A stretch of 52,457 nt of DNA, from assembly GCA_018003015.1 (NCBI GenBank), contig JAGNEZ010000048.1:1-52457 (forward strand). The letters are read 5' to 3'. Source of the DNA: Phycisphaerae bacterium (lineage in GTDB: Bacteria > Planctomycetota > Phycisphaerae > UBA1845 > PWPN01). Every line of letters begins with the position of its first letter. Position 1 is the stretch's first letter. Both the position numbers and the translations under genes were made by a program. Positions 39,681 to 49,400 of the stretch are shown here, in pieces. The notes beneath the pieces are model-generated. The model was not told the origin of the DNA and did not search any database. It saw only the letters and a list, made by a program, of their open reading frames with translations.

Positions 39681-39718
39681 ACGGGCTGTTCCTCGTTGAA
39701 GCGAGGAGCAGCCCGTTT
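39681..39718. terminator. Bidirectional terminator-like hairpin between the lipoprotein and fusA
   Basis: A 15-bp stem (39681-39695 with 39702-39716, one G-T pair) and a six-base loop. T-runs are short on both sides. It sits in a convergent gap and can serve both genes. Confidence 0.6.
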
Positions 39719-39816
39719 ACGCGTCTGGCTCTCTTCGGGGGGTGGGCTTGGTGTCGTCACCCGCTTCATACCGATGATCCTTGCCCCGTGCTGCTCCCAA
39801 CCGCCCGGGCCGGGCC

Positions 39817-41907
39817 TCACCGTCGCTGGGCCTCGGCCTTGCGGTGGGTGGTGACGACCTCCTCCTGTACATCGCGCGGTGTCCGGCGATAGCAGGCGAA
39901 TTCCATGGTGAATGTGCCCTTGCCCTGAGTGGCCGACCGCAGATCGGTCGCATAGCCGAACATGTTGGCGAGCGGAACCTCAGCGTTGATGACGGTGACA
40001 TTCTGCTTCAGCTCGCTGCCCAGGATGATCCCGCGGCGGCTGGACAGATCGCCGACTACGCTGCCCTGGTATTCGGGCGGCGCCTCGACCTCGACCTTCA
40101 CGATCGGCTCGAGCAGGGCGGGCTGCGACCGTTTGAACGCTTCGACGAACGCGTCTCGGGCGCAGATCTGGAACGCCAGGTCGGAGGAGTCGACCGAGTG
40201 GTAGGTGCCGTCCTCGAGCAGGATCTTGACCTTCACGATCTCGAAGCCGGCCAGCGGGCCCTTGCCCCGGGCGCTCTGGAAGCCCTTGTCGCAGGACGGA
40301 ATGTACTCGGTCGGGATTCGCCCGCCCTTGACCGTGCTCTCGAACTCGTAGTCGTCTTCGGCGCCATGCGGGAGCGGAATGAGCTTGCCGACGACATGGG
40401 CATACTGACCGGACCCGCCGGTCTGCTTGCGATGCTTGTAGTCAAAAGGCGTCTCGCGGGTCGGGGCCTCGCGGTAGCTGACCTGCGGAGCCCCCACCTC
40501 GATCTTGATCTTCTGTTCTCGCCGCAGCCGTTCAATGTAGATGTCCAGGTGCAGCTCGCCCATGCCGGAGATGATAGTCTCGCCGGTCTTCTCGTCGGTA
40601 TGGGTGTGGAACGTCGGGTCCTCGCGGCAGAACCGGTGTAGTGTCTTGCTCAGCTTGTCACGATCGGTGCTCTGGGCGGGCTTGATGGACAGGGAGATGA
40701 CCGGCTCGGCCACATGGATGCTCTCCAGCGAGTAGTTGTGCGCCGTGTCGCAGATGGTGTCGCCCGAACTGCATTCCACGCCGATCAGGGCGACGATGTC
40801 GCCGGCCTCGGCCACGTCGATGTCCTCGCGCTCGTTGGCGTGCATCCGCAAGATGCGCCCGACGCGCTGTTTCTTGCCCGCCCGGCTGTTGTAGTACGTT
40901 CCCCCGCGGACAATTCGGCCCTGGTACACGCGGGTGAAGGTCAGCTGCCCGAACGACTCCTCGACGATCTTGAACGCCATCGCGACGGCCGAGCCGTCCG
41001 GATCGGCGCTCAACGTCATCTCCGCCCCCTGGTTCCGGTTGTCGCGGGCGTAGATCACCCGATCCAGCGGGCTGGGCAGATAGCGGGTGACGGCATCCAG
41101 GAGGGGCTGCACTCCCCGGTTCTTGAAGGCCGAGCCCATCAGCACCGGTGTGATCTCCCGGGCAATGGTCTGCTCGCGGACGATCCGGTGGATCAGCTCC
41201 TCGTCGATGGGTTTCTCCTCGAGCATGAACTCCATGAGTTCGTCGCTGTAGAGTGAGAGCGTGTCGAGCATTCCGTGGCGGGCCCGGTCCGCCGCCTCGC
41301 GGAGCTCCGCGGGGATCTCCTCCATGCGAATGTGCTCGCCGTTTTCTCCCTCGAAGTAGAGGGCTTTCATCGCGATCAGGTCCACCACCCCTTGGTGGTG
41401 TCCTTCCAGTCCGATGGGGATCTGCAGGGGTACGCCGGTGTGTCCCAGCTTGGTCTCGATCTCGTTGACCACGCGCGCGGGATCGGCGCCCACCCGGTCG
41501 CACTTGTTGATGAACGCGATGCGGGGCACGCTGTAACGCTTCATCTGCCGATCGACGGTGAGCGACTGCGACTGCACGCCGCCGACGGCGCACAGCACCA
41601 GGACGGCGCCGTCCAGAACGCGCAGCGAACGCTCGACCTCGATGGTAAAATCGACGTGACCCGGCGTGTCGATGATGTTGATGGTCTTGTTCCGCCAGCG
41701 GACCGTGGTCGCGGCCGACGTGATGGTGATGCCACGCTCTCTCTCGAGCTCCATGTGGTCCATGGTGGCGCCGCGCTCGTCGTCCTTGACGTCGCCCATG
41801 CGGTGAATGCGACCCGTGTAGTACAGCATTCGCTCGGTCAAGGTGGTCTTGCCCGAGTCGATGTGGGCCGAGATTCCGATATTTCTCAGATGACGCAGGT
41901 TCGACAT
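39817..41907 (-). CDS. fusA: Translation elongation factor G
   Basis: A 696-residue GTPase. The ATG at 41907 ([13 protein letters not shown]) is chosen over an ATG 27 codons upstream because the family begins there. It moves tRNA and mRNA after peptide bond formation. G1 is AHIDSGKTT (14-22), the switch region has [22 protein letters not shown]3 is DTPGH and G4 is NKCD. The Ser in IDSGKTT and the [10 protein letters not shown] pattern match the EF-G1 of spirochaetes, planctomycetes and mitochondria rather than the common AHIDAGKTT/MEQE form; that subgroup claim is from memory. Domains III-V are complete ([21 protein letters not shown]). Confidence 0.95.
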   Translation of the reverse strand: MSNLRHLRNIGISAHIDSGKTTLTERMLYYTGRIHRMGDVKDDERGATMDHMELERERGITITSAATTVRWRNKTINIIDTPGHVDFTIEVERSLRVLDGAVLVLCAVGGVQSQSLTVDRQMKRYSVPRIAFINKCDRVGADPARVVNEIETKLGHTGVPLQIPIGLEGHHQGVVDLIAMKALYFEGENGEHIRMEEIPAELREAADRARHGMLDTLSLYSDELMEFMLEEKPIDEELIHRIVREQTIAREITPVLMGSAFKNRGVQPLLDAVTRYLPSPLDRVIYARDNRNQGAEMTLSADPDGSAVAMAFKIVEESFGQLTFTRVYQGRIVRGGTYYNSRAGKKQRVGRILRMHANEREDIDVAEAGDIVALIGVECSSGDTICDTAHNYSLESIHVAEPVISLSIKPAQSTDRDKLSKTLHRFCREDPTFHTHTDEKTGETIISGMGELHLDIYIERLRREQKIKIEVGAPQVSYREAPTRETPFDYKHRKQTGGSGQYAHVVGKLIPLPHGAEDDYEFESTVKGGRIPTEYIPSCDKGFQSARGKGPLAGFEIVKVKILLEDGTYHSVDSSDLAFQICARDAFVEAFKRSQPALLEPIVKVEVEAPPEYQGSVVGDLSSRRGIILGSELKQNVTVINAEVPLANMFGYATDLRSATQGKGTFTMEFACYRRTPRDVQEEVVTTHRKAEAQRR

Positions 41908-42253
41908 GACAGCTCGCTTCACCTTTTCACTTCGTGTGTCCTTCCGACGCTCGATGCGGATCACACTCGACCACGACACGCCGGACAAGACGGCTTTGCA
42001 GAATACTCAACTCAACCGGTTCATTTCGTGGAAACCCACCTCGGCGGTCCTGGGAATCGACCGCCGATGCCGGTGGCGGGCGATTAGCAGAACAGCCGGA
42101 GGGGTGGAAACACCTTCAAATCCAGCCGCATGGCGGTACTTCTCCATGACGAGCTCGTGGCCCCGGGTGCGGAGGGGCGGGCCGATAAACGGCCGGCCGC
42201 TACCCTGTCTCAGGCTTCGGCACTGATCGGGGTCAACCGAGCACAGATTCTTA

Positions 42254-42282
42254 ATACTACCACGAAGCCCTTTGCCTTTCAA
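42254..42282 (-). promoter_or_regulatory. Sigma70-like promoter for fusA
   Basis: Minus-strand TTGAAA, 17 bp, TAGTAT. It gives a leader of about 340 nt to the fusA ATG. Its -35 (42277-42282) touches the -35 of the NAD kinase promoter on the other strand. The rest of the gap 41908-42345 shows no gene. Confidence 0.5.
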
Positions 42283-42300
42283 GGGCCACCCGTTTATCAT
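42272..42300 (+). promoter_or_regulatory. Sigma70-like promoter for the NAD kinase gene
   Basis: TTGCCT, 17 bp, TATCAT, 45 nt before the ATG at 42346. It overlaps the divergent fusA promoter at the -35 elements. Confidence 0.52.
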
Positions 42301-42345
42301 GCCCGCAACCGCAAAGAACCGGCACCAGCCGGCGGGAGTCGGGCC

Positions 42346-43179
42346 ATGCACGATCGTCCCAGCGTCGTCGTCCTCTACAACCCGGCCAAACCCGATGCCA
42401 AGGCGACCACGGCGTCCCTGGTTGAGACCCTTCGCCCCAAGGCGACCGTGCTGGCCACCGGTCCAATCACCGATGTGCTGGCCTGCGTGAACCGGAATCC
42501 CGGCCGGATCCTCGTCCTCGGCGGCGACGGCAGCCTGCTCTCCGTCGCTCGCTCGACCGCTCATCTGGGAATCCCGCTCGTCGGTGTCAATTTTGGCAAA
42601 CTCGGCTTCCTGGCTGAGTTCAGCCTCGACGATGTCGCTGCGTACCTGGATGCTGTCCTGAACGACCCTGCGATTGTCAGTTCCCGCATGATGATCGAGG
42701 TGACGATCACTCGCCCGGATGGCTCCTCAGTCCGATCCCTAGCGGTGAATGACTGCGTCGTCAATACCGGGCCACCGTTCCGGATGATCGAGCTGTCGAT
42801 TGCGATTGACGGCCACTTTCTGACCGATGTCAGCGGCGACGGTCTCATCCTTGCCACCCCCTGCGGATCCACCGCACACAACATGTCCGTCGGCGGACCG
42901 ATCGTGCATTCGGGCGTGCAGGCCCTGATCATGACTCCGATTGCCCCGCATTCCCTGACCCATCGTCCGCTGGTCATGTCGGGTGAATCGAGCATCGAGG
43001 TGCTCGCCCGCCAGGCCAACGCCGGTACGACCGTGGTCATCGATGGGCAAGCCATGTTCCCGCTGGGGATTGGCGACCGGCTCGTTGTTCATCGGGCGGA
43101 CGTGGCGTTTCAATTGGTCTGCCATCCCACCCAGCACCGCTGGCACACGCTGACTCGGAAGCTCAAGTGGGGACAGTAG
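42346..43179 (+). CDS. nadK: NAD kinase
   Basis: A 277-residue protein. The ATG at 42346 has GGGAG upstream; the in-frame extension runs across the promoter and is rejected. It phosphorylates NAD to NADP using ATP. The signature GGDGSLL is at 59-65, followed by GVNFGKLGFLAEF. NDCVVNTG, TPCGSTAHNMSVGGPIVHSG and PHSLTHRPLV are the later conserved blocks. The TPCGSTAH form in place of TPTGSTAY is a modest variation. Divergent to fusA. Confidence 0.94.
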   Translation: MHDRPSVVVLYNPAKPDAKATTASLVETLRPKATVLATGPITDVLACVNRNPGRILVLGGDGSLLSVARSTAHLGIPLVGVNFGKLGFLAEFSLDDVAAYLDAVLNDPAIVSSRMMIEVTITRPDGSSVRSLAVNDCVVNTGPPFRMIELSIAIDGHFLTDVSGDGLILATPCGSTAHNMSVGGPIVHSGVQALIMTPIAPHSLTHRPLVMSGESSIEVLARQANAGTTVVIDGQAMFPLGIGDRLVVHRADVAFQLVCHPTQHRWHTLTRKLKWGQ

Positions 43180-43180
43180 C

Positions 43181-43198
43181 CGGCGTTTTTGTGCCGGA
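43181..43198 (+). terminator. Weak hairpin after the NAD kinase gene
   Basis: CCGGC and GCCGG are separated by eight T-rich bases, directly after the stop codon. The T-run lies in the loop, not after the stem, so termination is uncertain. Confidence 0.3.
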
Positions 43199-43308
43199 TT
43201 TCCGAGAGAATTTGCCCATCGTGGTCCTCAACAAGGCTGTTTCCTCCGGTTTTCACCCCTTTCCGGCGTGATTCTGACGAAATTCGTTGATTTTGCCGCG
43301 TTTTTTAC

Positions 43309-43337
43309 TGGACGTTGCCTAGGTGAGTGTTTATATT
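43309..43337 (+). promoter_or_regulatory. Sigma70-like promoter for the HU-like gene
   Basis: TGGACG, 17 bp, TATATT, about 55 nt before the ATG at 43391. The local AT-richness (T-run at 43301-43306) supports it. Confidence 0.5.
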
Positions 43338-43390
43338 CCCGGTGCGCACGAGCCCGTGTAAGGCTCGCCTTATGTTACAAGGAGGTAGCC

Positions 43391-43720
43391 ATGGCTAAGG
43401 CAATGTCAAAATCCGCCGTCGCGGCGGCACTCGCGGAACGAGTGTGTGTTCCCAAGAAGCAGGCCACCTTGTTCCTGCAAGAGCTGGCCGCTCTGGCCTA
43501 CGATGAGGCCAAGAACAGCTTCACGCTGCCGGGGCTCGGCAAGCTGGTGCTCGTCCAGCGGAAGGCCCGCATGGGCCGCAACCCCGCCACCGGCGAGACC
43601 ATCAAGATTGCGGCCAAGAAGGTCGTGAAGTTCCGCGTGGCCAAGGCCGCCAAGGACGCGATCCTGGGCGGTGGCGCGCCCAAGAAGGCCGGCAAGAAGT
43701 CGGCCAAGAGGAAACGCTGA
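43391..43720 (+). CDS. HU-family DNA-binding protein with lysine-rich tail
   Basis: A 109-residue protein behind AAGGAGG. The body matches HU/IHF: a helical start (SKSAVAAALAERVCVPKKQATLFLQEL), the dimer strand FTLPGLGKLVLVQRKARMGRNPATGE with the DNA-inserting arm RNPATGETIKI, and KVVKFRVAKAAKDAIL at the end. HU is usually about 90 residues; here 15-20 extra residues form a Lys/Arg/Ala tail (KKAGKKSAKRKR), as seen in some actinobacterial and planctomycete HU. It bends and compacts DNA. A clean terminator follows. Confidence 0.93.
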   Translation: MAKAMSKSAVAAALAERVCVPKKQATLFLQELAALAYDEAKNSFTLPGLGKLVLVQRKARMGRNPATGETIKIAAKKVVKFRVAKAAKDAILGGGAPKKAGKKSAKRKR

Positions 43721-43809
43721 TCCGCCTGCCGGCCGCGTCGATGGAGTGGCATGGCCGATTGAGCGGCCTGCGATTCGGCGACCGGGTCGGCTGTCGGAAA
43801 AGCCAATGA

Positions 43810-43846
43810 AAACGGGGCGTCTCCTGATCAACGAGACGCCCCGTTT
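43810..43846. terminator. Bidirectional Rho-independent terminator between HU and rny
   Basis: A perfect 14-bp stem (AAACGGGGCGTCTC with GAGACGCCCCGTTT) and a nine-base loop. The A/T ends give short T-runs on both strands, so it can end both convergent transcripts. Confidence 0.85.
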
Positions 43847-43919
43847 GTGCTTACAGTTTCCGGAGTACAGCCCGTCCGGTCGGCGATGGTCCCAGGACGG
43901 ACGACGAAAGGCCGCTGCT

Positions 43920-45500
43920 CTACCGCGCGAACTCGGTTGCCCGCATTTCCCTGATCACCGTGACCTTCACTTCGCCCGGGTAGGTCATTTCCGCCTCGAT
44001 CTGCTTGGCGATGTCGATCGCGGTCTTGGTCGCCAGGCCGTCGGTTACCCGGTTGGCGTCGACGATCACCCGGATCTCGCGTCCGGCTTGTACGGCGTAC
44101 GCCTGCTTGACGCCGGGGTAGCGGCCGGCGATTTGCTCAAGCTGCTCCAGCCGCTTGATGTAACGTTCCAGCGATTCGCGGCGGCTTCCTGGCCGCGAAG
44201 CGCTCACCGCGTCCGCGGCGGCGACCAGCGGCGTGTAGACGCTGGTTGCCTCAATGTCGCCGTGGTGCCCCGCGATGGCGTTGATCACCTCCGGCCGTTC
44301 GTTGAACCGTCGGCAGATGTCTGCCCCGATCTGGGGGTGGCCGCCCTCGACCTCATGATCCACCGCCTTGCCGATGTCGTGCAGCAATCCGCATCGCCGG
44401 GCAAGGGTGCCGTCCAGGCCGAGTTCGTCGGCCATGATCTGGCACAGGAAAGCGACCTCCATGCAGTGCTGCAGGACGTTCTGCCCGTAACTGGTGCGAT
44501 AGCTCAGGCGGCCGAGCAGGTCGATCTGCTTGCGGTTCAGGCCGCCGACATTGGCCTCGACCGCGGCTTTCTTGCCCCGCTCGGTGATCTCGCGGGCGAC
44601 CTGTTCGCTGGTTTCCTGCACGATTTCCTCGATTCGGGTGGGGTGAATGCGGCCGTCCTGGATCAAGTGCTCCAGCGACAGACGGGCGATTTCCCGCCGC
44701 ACCGGATCGAAAGCGCTGACTACGACCACGCCGGGGGTATCGTCGACGATCACGTCCACGCCCGTGGCCTTCTCGAACGCCCGGATATTGCGGCCTTCGC
44801 GGCCGATCACGCGCCCTTTCATGTCGTCCGAGGGGATGTCGACCGTACTGACCGTGGCAGCGCTGGTGTGTTCGGTGGCGTATCGCTGAATGGCGGTGAC
44901 GACGATCTCACGGGACTTGGCCTGGGCTTCCTCTTTGGCCAGATTGACCGTTTTCTGGACCATCTCGGCCGCATCATGTTCGACCTCGTCCTTCAAGCGG
45001 TTGAACAGGAGCTGCTTGGCCTCTTCGATGGACATGCCGCTGATCCGCTGCAGCTGCTCGCGCTGCTGCTTAAGAACCCGGCCGACCTCCTCCTCTCTCT
45101 GAGTCAGGCTCGTTTCACGATCCTTGACCCGCTGCTCGCCCTGCTCCAGGGCCCGTTCCTTGGTACTCAGGGTATCCAGCTTCTTGTCGAGATTGTCCGC
45201 GCGTTTCTCGAGCTTGCGTTCGAGTTCCTTGATTTCGTCCCGGTCCTTGGCGCTTTGTTTTTCGAACTCCTCCTGTTTCTGGATGAAGTGTCTCTCAGCG
45301 TTAACCTGGGCTTTCTCAACGATGACTTCGGCTTGCTTCTGCGCCTCGTTGACGATGCGCTCCGCTTCCTCGAGGGCGGCCACGCGGCGGCGTTTGCTCA
45401 ACACGGTCAACAGGCCCCAGCCGATGACCACGCCCGCCACAAAGTCGAGGATCCAGAGGGCGATCATCGCGGAGTTGTCCATCGCGATGGGCACTCCCAT
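43920..45500 (-). CDS. rny: Ribonuclease Y
   Basis: A 526-residue membrane-anchored endoribonuclease that starts mRNA decay. The ATG at 45500 has AAGGTGG upstream; an ATG 17 codons earlier is less likely. Residues about 12-32 form the N-terminal membrane anchor ([15 protein letters not shown]). A long coiled coil (about 40-190) follows. The KH domain contains [15 protein letters not shown], and the HD domain contains the metal-binding [12 protein letters not shown]. Domain order and length match the family. It is preceded by a gap of about 945 nt whose strong promoter reads into it. Confidence 0.96.
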   Translation of the reverse strand: MGVPIAMDNSAMIALWILDFVAGVVIGWGLLTVLSKRRRVAALEEAERIVNEAQKQAEVIVEKAQVNAERHFIQKQEEFEKQSAKDRDEIKELERKLEKRADNLDKKLDTLSTKERALEQGEQRVKDRETSLTQREEEVGRVLKQQREQLQRISGMSIEEAKQLLFNRLKDEVEHDAAEMVQKTVNLAKEEAQAKSREIVVTAIQRYATEHTSAATVSTVDIPSDDMKGRVIGREGRNIRAFEKATGVDVIVDDTPGVVVVSAFDPVRREIARLSLEHLIQDGRIHPTRIEEIVQETSEQVAREITERGKKAAVEANVGGLNRKQIDLLGRLSYRTSYGQNVLQHCMEVAFLCQIMADELGLDGTLARRCGLLHDIGKAVDHEVEGGHPQIGADICRRFNERPEVINAIAGHHGDIEATSVYTPLVAAADAVSASRPGSRRESLERYIKRLEQLEQIAGRYPGVKQAYAVQAGREIRVIVDANRVTDGLATKTAIDIAKQIEAEMTYPGEVKVTVIREMRATEFAR

Positions 45501-46215
45501 GATTACCACCTTCTTCCTTATATGATCATCACCCGCCCCGCGAGTCAGCATCCGGCGAACTCATGCCGGCGCCCCGGACTCGGTTGAACCGCAAGGCAGC
45601 GATGCTATCCAGTGGGGGATCGGGAAGACGCAAGGAGGGAACCGCGTGGACTTCGCGCACGACCGAAGGCCGGGCGGCGCCACGATTTCAGGTGGACCAC
45701 CTGTCGGAGGCAGATCGTAACTCCCGCCGATACAACGGGATGAGCAGGCTCACGTCAGAGTCATCCGTTCGGGATACCGCACGAACCACACTCGGGTGCT
45801 AGGCATGAGAACGGTCACGCGTTACCCCTGTTGCTTCATCCTCACTCCGGTCATGACACGGGCGAAGAAGTCGCACTCTTGGCACTCTCCGGCGACCTTC
45901 GCCCTGACGCTTGCCTGTACCCTCGAACCGCCGCGACTGGCGGACACACGACGATGGCGCCTTCGTACACCTCCGGGCATCGCCCGTGTCATCCACGGCC
46001 ATCGCCCGACGAATACCTGAGCCCTCAGGCATCCGAGAAGACGCACTCAGCTTAACAAACGCTCCTCATGTCCGGTCGGTGGAGCCTTCTCTATCACCGA
46101 CCTCGATCCCCATAGGTTACGGCCACCGCCCGCGGCCTCCCTCGGTCTCGCGAAAAGCGGGCCACAACCTCTTGGAGAATAGGTGATTGCGCAACCCGTG
46201 CGCACTATTCACGCG
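45501..46215 (-). ncRNA. Candidate structured RNA or very long leader upstream of rny
   Basis: No credible gene is seen here, but a near-consensus promoter (46222-46249) starts transcription near 46215 towards rny. The predicted RNA has several hairpins: 46188-46204 (6 bp), 46074-46102 (perfect 8-bp stem), 46011-46034 (10 bp, four-base loop), 45975-46007 (14 positions, two mismatches), 45928-45943 and 45867-45900. No T-run terminator was found before rny, so it could be a leader of about 715 nt or a stable RNA processed from it. It does not show conserved blocks of RNase P RNA, tmRNA or SRP RNA, and 6S RNA could not be confirmed. Confidence 0.4.
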
Positions 46216-46221
46216 TCGTTC

Positions 46222-46249
46222 ATTATAAGTCAGGAATCCGGGACGTCAA
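46222..46249 (-). promoter_or_regulatory. Near-consensus sigma70 promoter reading towards rny
   Basis: Minus-strand TTGACG, 16 bp, perfect TATAAT: one of the strongest promoters in the window. It lies about 200 nt after the oxidoreductase stop (46446) and fires into the structured region. The 46250-46445 stretch shows nothing else. Confidence 0.62.
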
Positions 46250-46445
46250 GAGAGAAAGCGTCCAGCCTAAGCACAATAAGTTCACCTTCGGCGTATGCCT
46301 TCCTGCCCTGCCTCGTTCGTCTTGGTGAGACGGCCCGATTCCTGTCGGAAGGGTGCATTCCCTCTGGGGCAGACGGCCCCGGACGGACCGTCTTCCGCGT
46401 CGGGACACGCCGTCGGCTGGCGATGATCTTCCCTGGTCGCCTGGG

Positions 46446-49400
46446 TCACTGATCGTCACGGCGAGCCGCGGAGGGCAGCCGGCCCCGCTGGCAGCCGGCG
46501 AGGAGTCGCTCGGCCTTGGATTGGGCGGAGGCCATCTTTGGCCAGCGGATTTCGGCGTAGCCGGTGACCGATTCGACGCACCGGAGGGCCTCAAGGTAGG
46601 CGGCGTACTCCGTTTCAGTCGTCCAGGTGAAAGCATCGACCCGCTGTTCATACCACGCTAAGAAGGCTTGCTCACGGTGCCGCCAGTAGGGAATGATCCG
46701 CCGCAGGAAACGCATGTTGCGAAGGACATACAGTGTCCAGTGCGGTACCACGATGTCGATCTGCTTGCCGAAGAACCGCGGGTGGAACGTGCGTCGATAC
46801 CGCATCTTGTCGCCGTTGGCGGGGTTGACGTTGTAGCGTTGCCGGTCTCGGCGGCGTTTCTCGTAACTGGTCAGGAGGTGGGCGACGAAGAACTCGTCCT
46901 TGATCAGCATCAGCTTGGCCAGGTTCCAGATCACCGCCCGGGTAGCCGCGAAACCGTGCCGCTCGTCATCCGCCAGGAAGGTGCGGCGAACACGGTCTAC
47001 ATAGCGCCTCGCGTAGCTCAGGCCGCCCCAGTGAATAAGGTCATAGATGCGGATGGCGATGTCGCGCATCGTTTCTCGATCGAGTTCCCGGCAGGCCCGC
47101 AGCGTGGTGTAGGTCATGTGCTTGTAGGCCCGAGCGAGCTTGGTGTCGGGAAGCCGCCGGCTCCCCGTCGGTCCCGGCCGCTCGGAGCGAGGAAGTCTCC
47201 GACCGCCGCGAGTGGTCTTGCGGTCTGCCCGGAGGGCCTTCCGGCTGCCGAGCAGACGCATGTTGAGGTAGGCGGCCTTGGCGCGCACCGTTCTGGCCAG
47301 CGAACGGGACCGCGTGCTTCGCGATTCGCCGAGCCCGCTCGACTCACCGTCGGCCGCAGCCAGCAGGTCTCCTCGGCTGTCGGCGAAGAGATCGGCGAAC
47401 AGATCCGGTCGGCAGACGAGTTTTCGCCCTACGTCGAAGGCCCGCAGGTTCTTCTTGAAATCCGCCCGGATAGTACCGCGGATTCCCTCCTTCAGGGCAT
47501 CCAGCGAGACGGGAATGAGCCCGCGCTGCCAGGCGATTCCCAGCATGGTGATGTTCATGTACAGCTTGGTGCCGAAGATGCGTTCACACAGCAGCGACAC
47601 GCGGGCCGCGAAGTAGCCGTCCGGTCGGGTGGCCTTCCGCAGGCACAGCTCGAGGTACTCGACGTTGATTTCGTCCCGGCCCATGAGCGTTCGAATCGTG
47701 GGGCTGGCATCGGTGTTGACAACCACGGCCGTCCGCTTCGGGCTGGCCACGCGGAACTTCTGCCCGGCATCGATCGCCCGCACCGCCTCCAGCGGGTCCA
47801 TGCCGATGAGCAGGTCAGCCTTCCCGTACCCAACGACCATGGACGCCACCGGTTCGTTGGCCGGCGTGCCCGGCTCACGACCCCCTGGTGCCGAGGGGGC
47901 ATCGCTGCTGACCGCTGACTGCTGGCTGTTGGCTGCTCGGGTATACACAATCTGCGAGTAGACCGCCCCATTCCGGATCGCCAGACCCTTCTTGTCGCTG
48001 AACTGGACGTGGTAGCCTTCCTGCTGACCGGCCAGGACCAGAATGCTGCCCGCCGTGCCGATCCCCATGCCGCCGACTCCGGCCAGCCAGACTCGCCATG
48101 TGTCGCCTTTGAATTGGACGGGGACCTCGGGGATGTCCTCGAGGGCGATCTTGTGTCCCCGGGGCGTGGGCCGGCGCCGGCGGGTGATGATGACTTCCTC
48201 GAACGAGGGGCAAGCCTCGACTTTGGCACACGCCCCGTCGTTGACGCACCAGGACAGGTCGGTCTGCACCTTGGGGCCGTAGTCGGTGGGCACCACGGTC
48301 AGGCCCGGGCAACCGGTGTTGTTCGTGCACTCCAGGCAGTAGTCGCAGACCTCCGGGGTGACGTTCATGTGCACCTGGCGGCAGACAAAGCCGAACTTCC
48401 GCTGCTCGTTGCGCTGGGCCCTGAGCCGCCGACGGTTGAAGGTGATGCCGCACTCCTTGTCGGCGATGATGATCTTGACCCCGTCGGCCAGGATGGTCTG
48501 CTCGAGGGTGCGGTTGTATTCCTTGTGATTGTCCGGATCTGTCCGGATGACTGGACACTGCCCGCCGGTGATGGCCCGGACCATCTGCTCGATTTCCTGG
48601 GTGGGAATGGGGCGATTGAGCAGGTCGTTTGGTACGGAAGGCAGCGGCTGGTGGCCGGTCATGGCCGTCGTCCCGTTGGCCAGGATGATGTAGGTGATGT
48701 CCTGGCAGGCGGCTATCGAGTTGCTGATCGCGGTGAGGCCGGAGTGGAAGAAGGTCGAGTCGCCCATGAACACGACCTGCTTGTTATTGATGAACGGATC
48801 GATGCCGCTGCCGGTGCCGCCGCCCAGACCCATGCCGGAGTAGTTGTGCATGAGCTGGGAATTGGGCTCGAACATGAGCATTGTGTAGCAGCCCGTGTCG
48901 CCGTGAAAGACCAGGTCGACGGCCCCGCGGCCGTGCCGGCGACGCATGTAACCCTCGTCTGCGAATCGCCTCTTGATCTTCAGTAAAAGTCCGGACGAAT
49001 CGCGGTGCGGGCAGCCCGGGCAGAATGTTGGAGTGCGTGCCGAGATGCTCGCATCGAACTTAGCGGTTTCGGCAATGACCCGCAGCTCGGAGTCGATGGC
49101 CTTGGCCGCCTTGCGGGCCAGCGGTGACTGGATGGACCGCAGGAAGCGCCCGAGGCGATCGGTCACGATCGAGACGTTCAGGCCCTGGACCGACGGAAAT
49201 CCGCTCGCCTCCTGAGGGAATTGTTTGCCCCACAGTTGTGCGATGCGGCGGCCGCCGGCTTGCGCGTAATGAATCGCGAGTCCTGCCATCTGCTCCTCGA
49301 TGAACGACCGGCGTTCCTCGATGATGACCAGGTGCTTGAATCGGGCCAGGAGCGGCTCGATCTGCCGCGGGTTGAGCGGGTAGCTCACTGCCAGTTTCAG

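Noticed and set aside
43671-45587. A 638-codon plus-strand frame opposite rny
   Set aside because: RNase Y is clearly encoded on the minus strand with all domains; the plus frame runs through the HU terminator and has no motifs.
45938-45954. A 17-base string CTGGCGGACACACGACG also present near 51083
   Set aside because: The second copy lies in coding sequence and nothing else matches around it; one such match is not surprising in 52 kb of GC-rich DNA.
45501-46215. RNase P RNA, tmRNA or SRP RNA in the rny leader
   Set aside because: The conserved blocks (for example GAGGAAAGTCC of RNase P, the tRNA-like ends of tmRNA, the SRP apical loop) were not found on either strand.
45552-46445. Several short plus- and minus-strand frames in the gap before rny
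   Set aside because: Biased composition, no ribosome sites and no recognisable domains; the RNA interpretation explains the region better.
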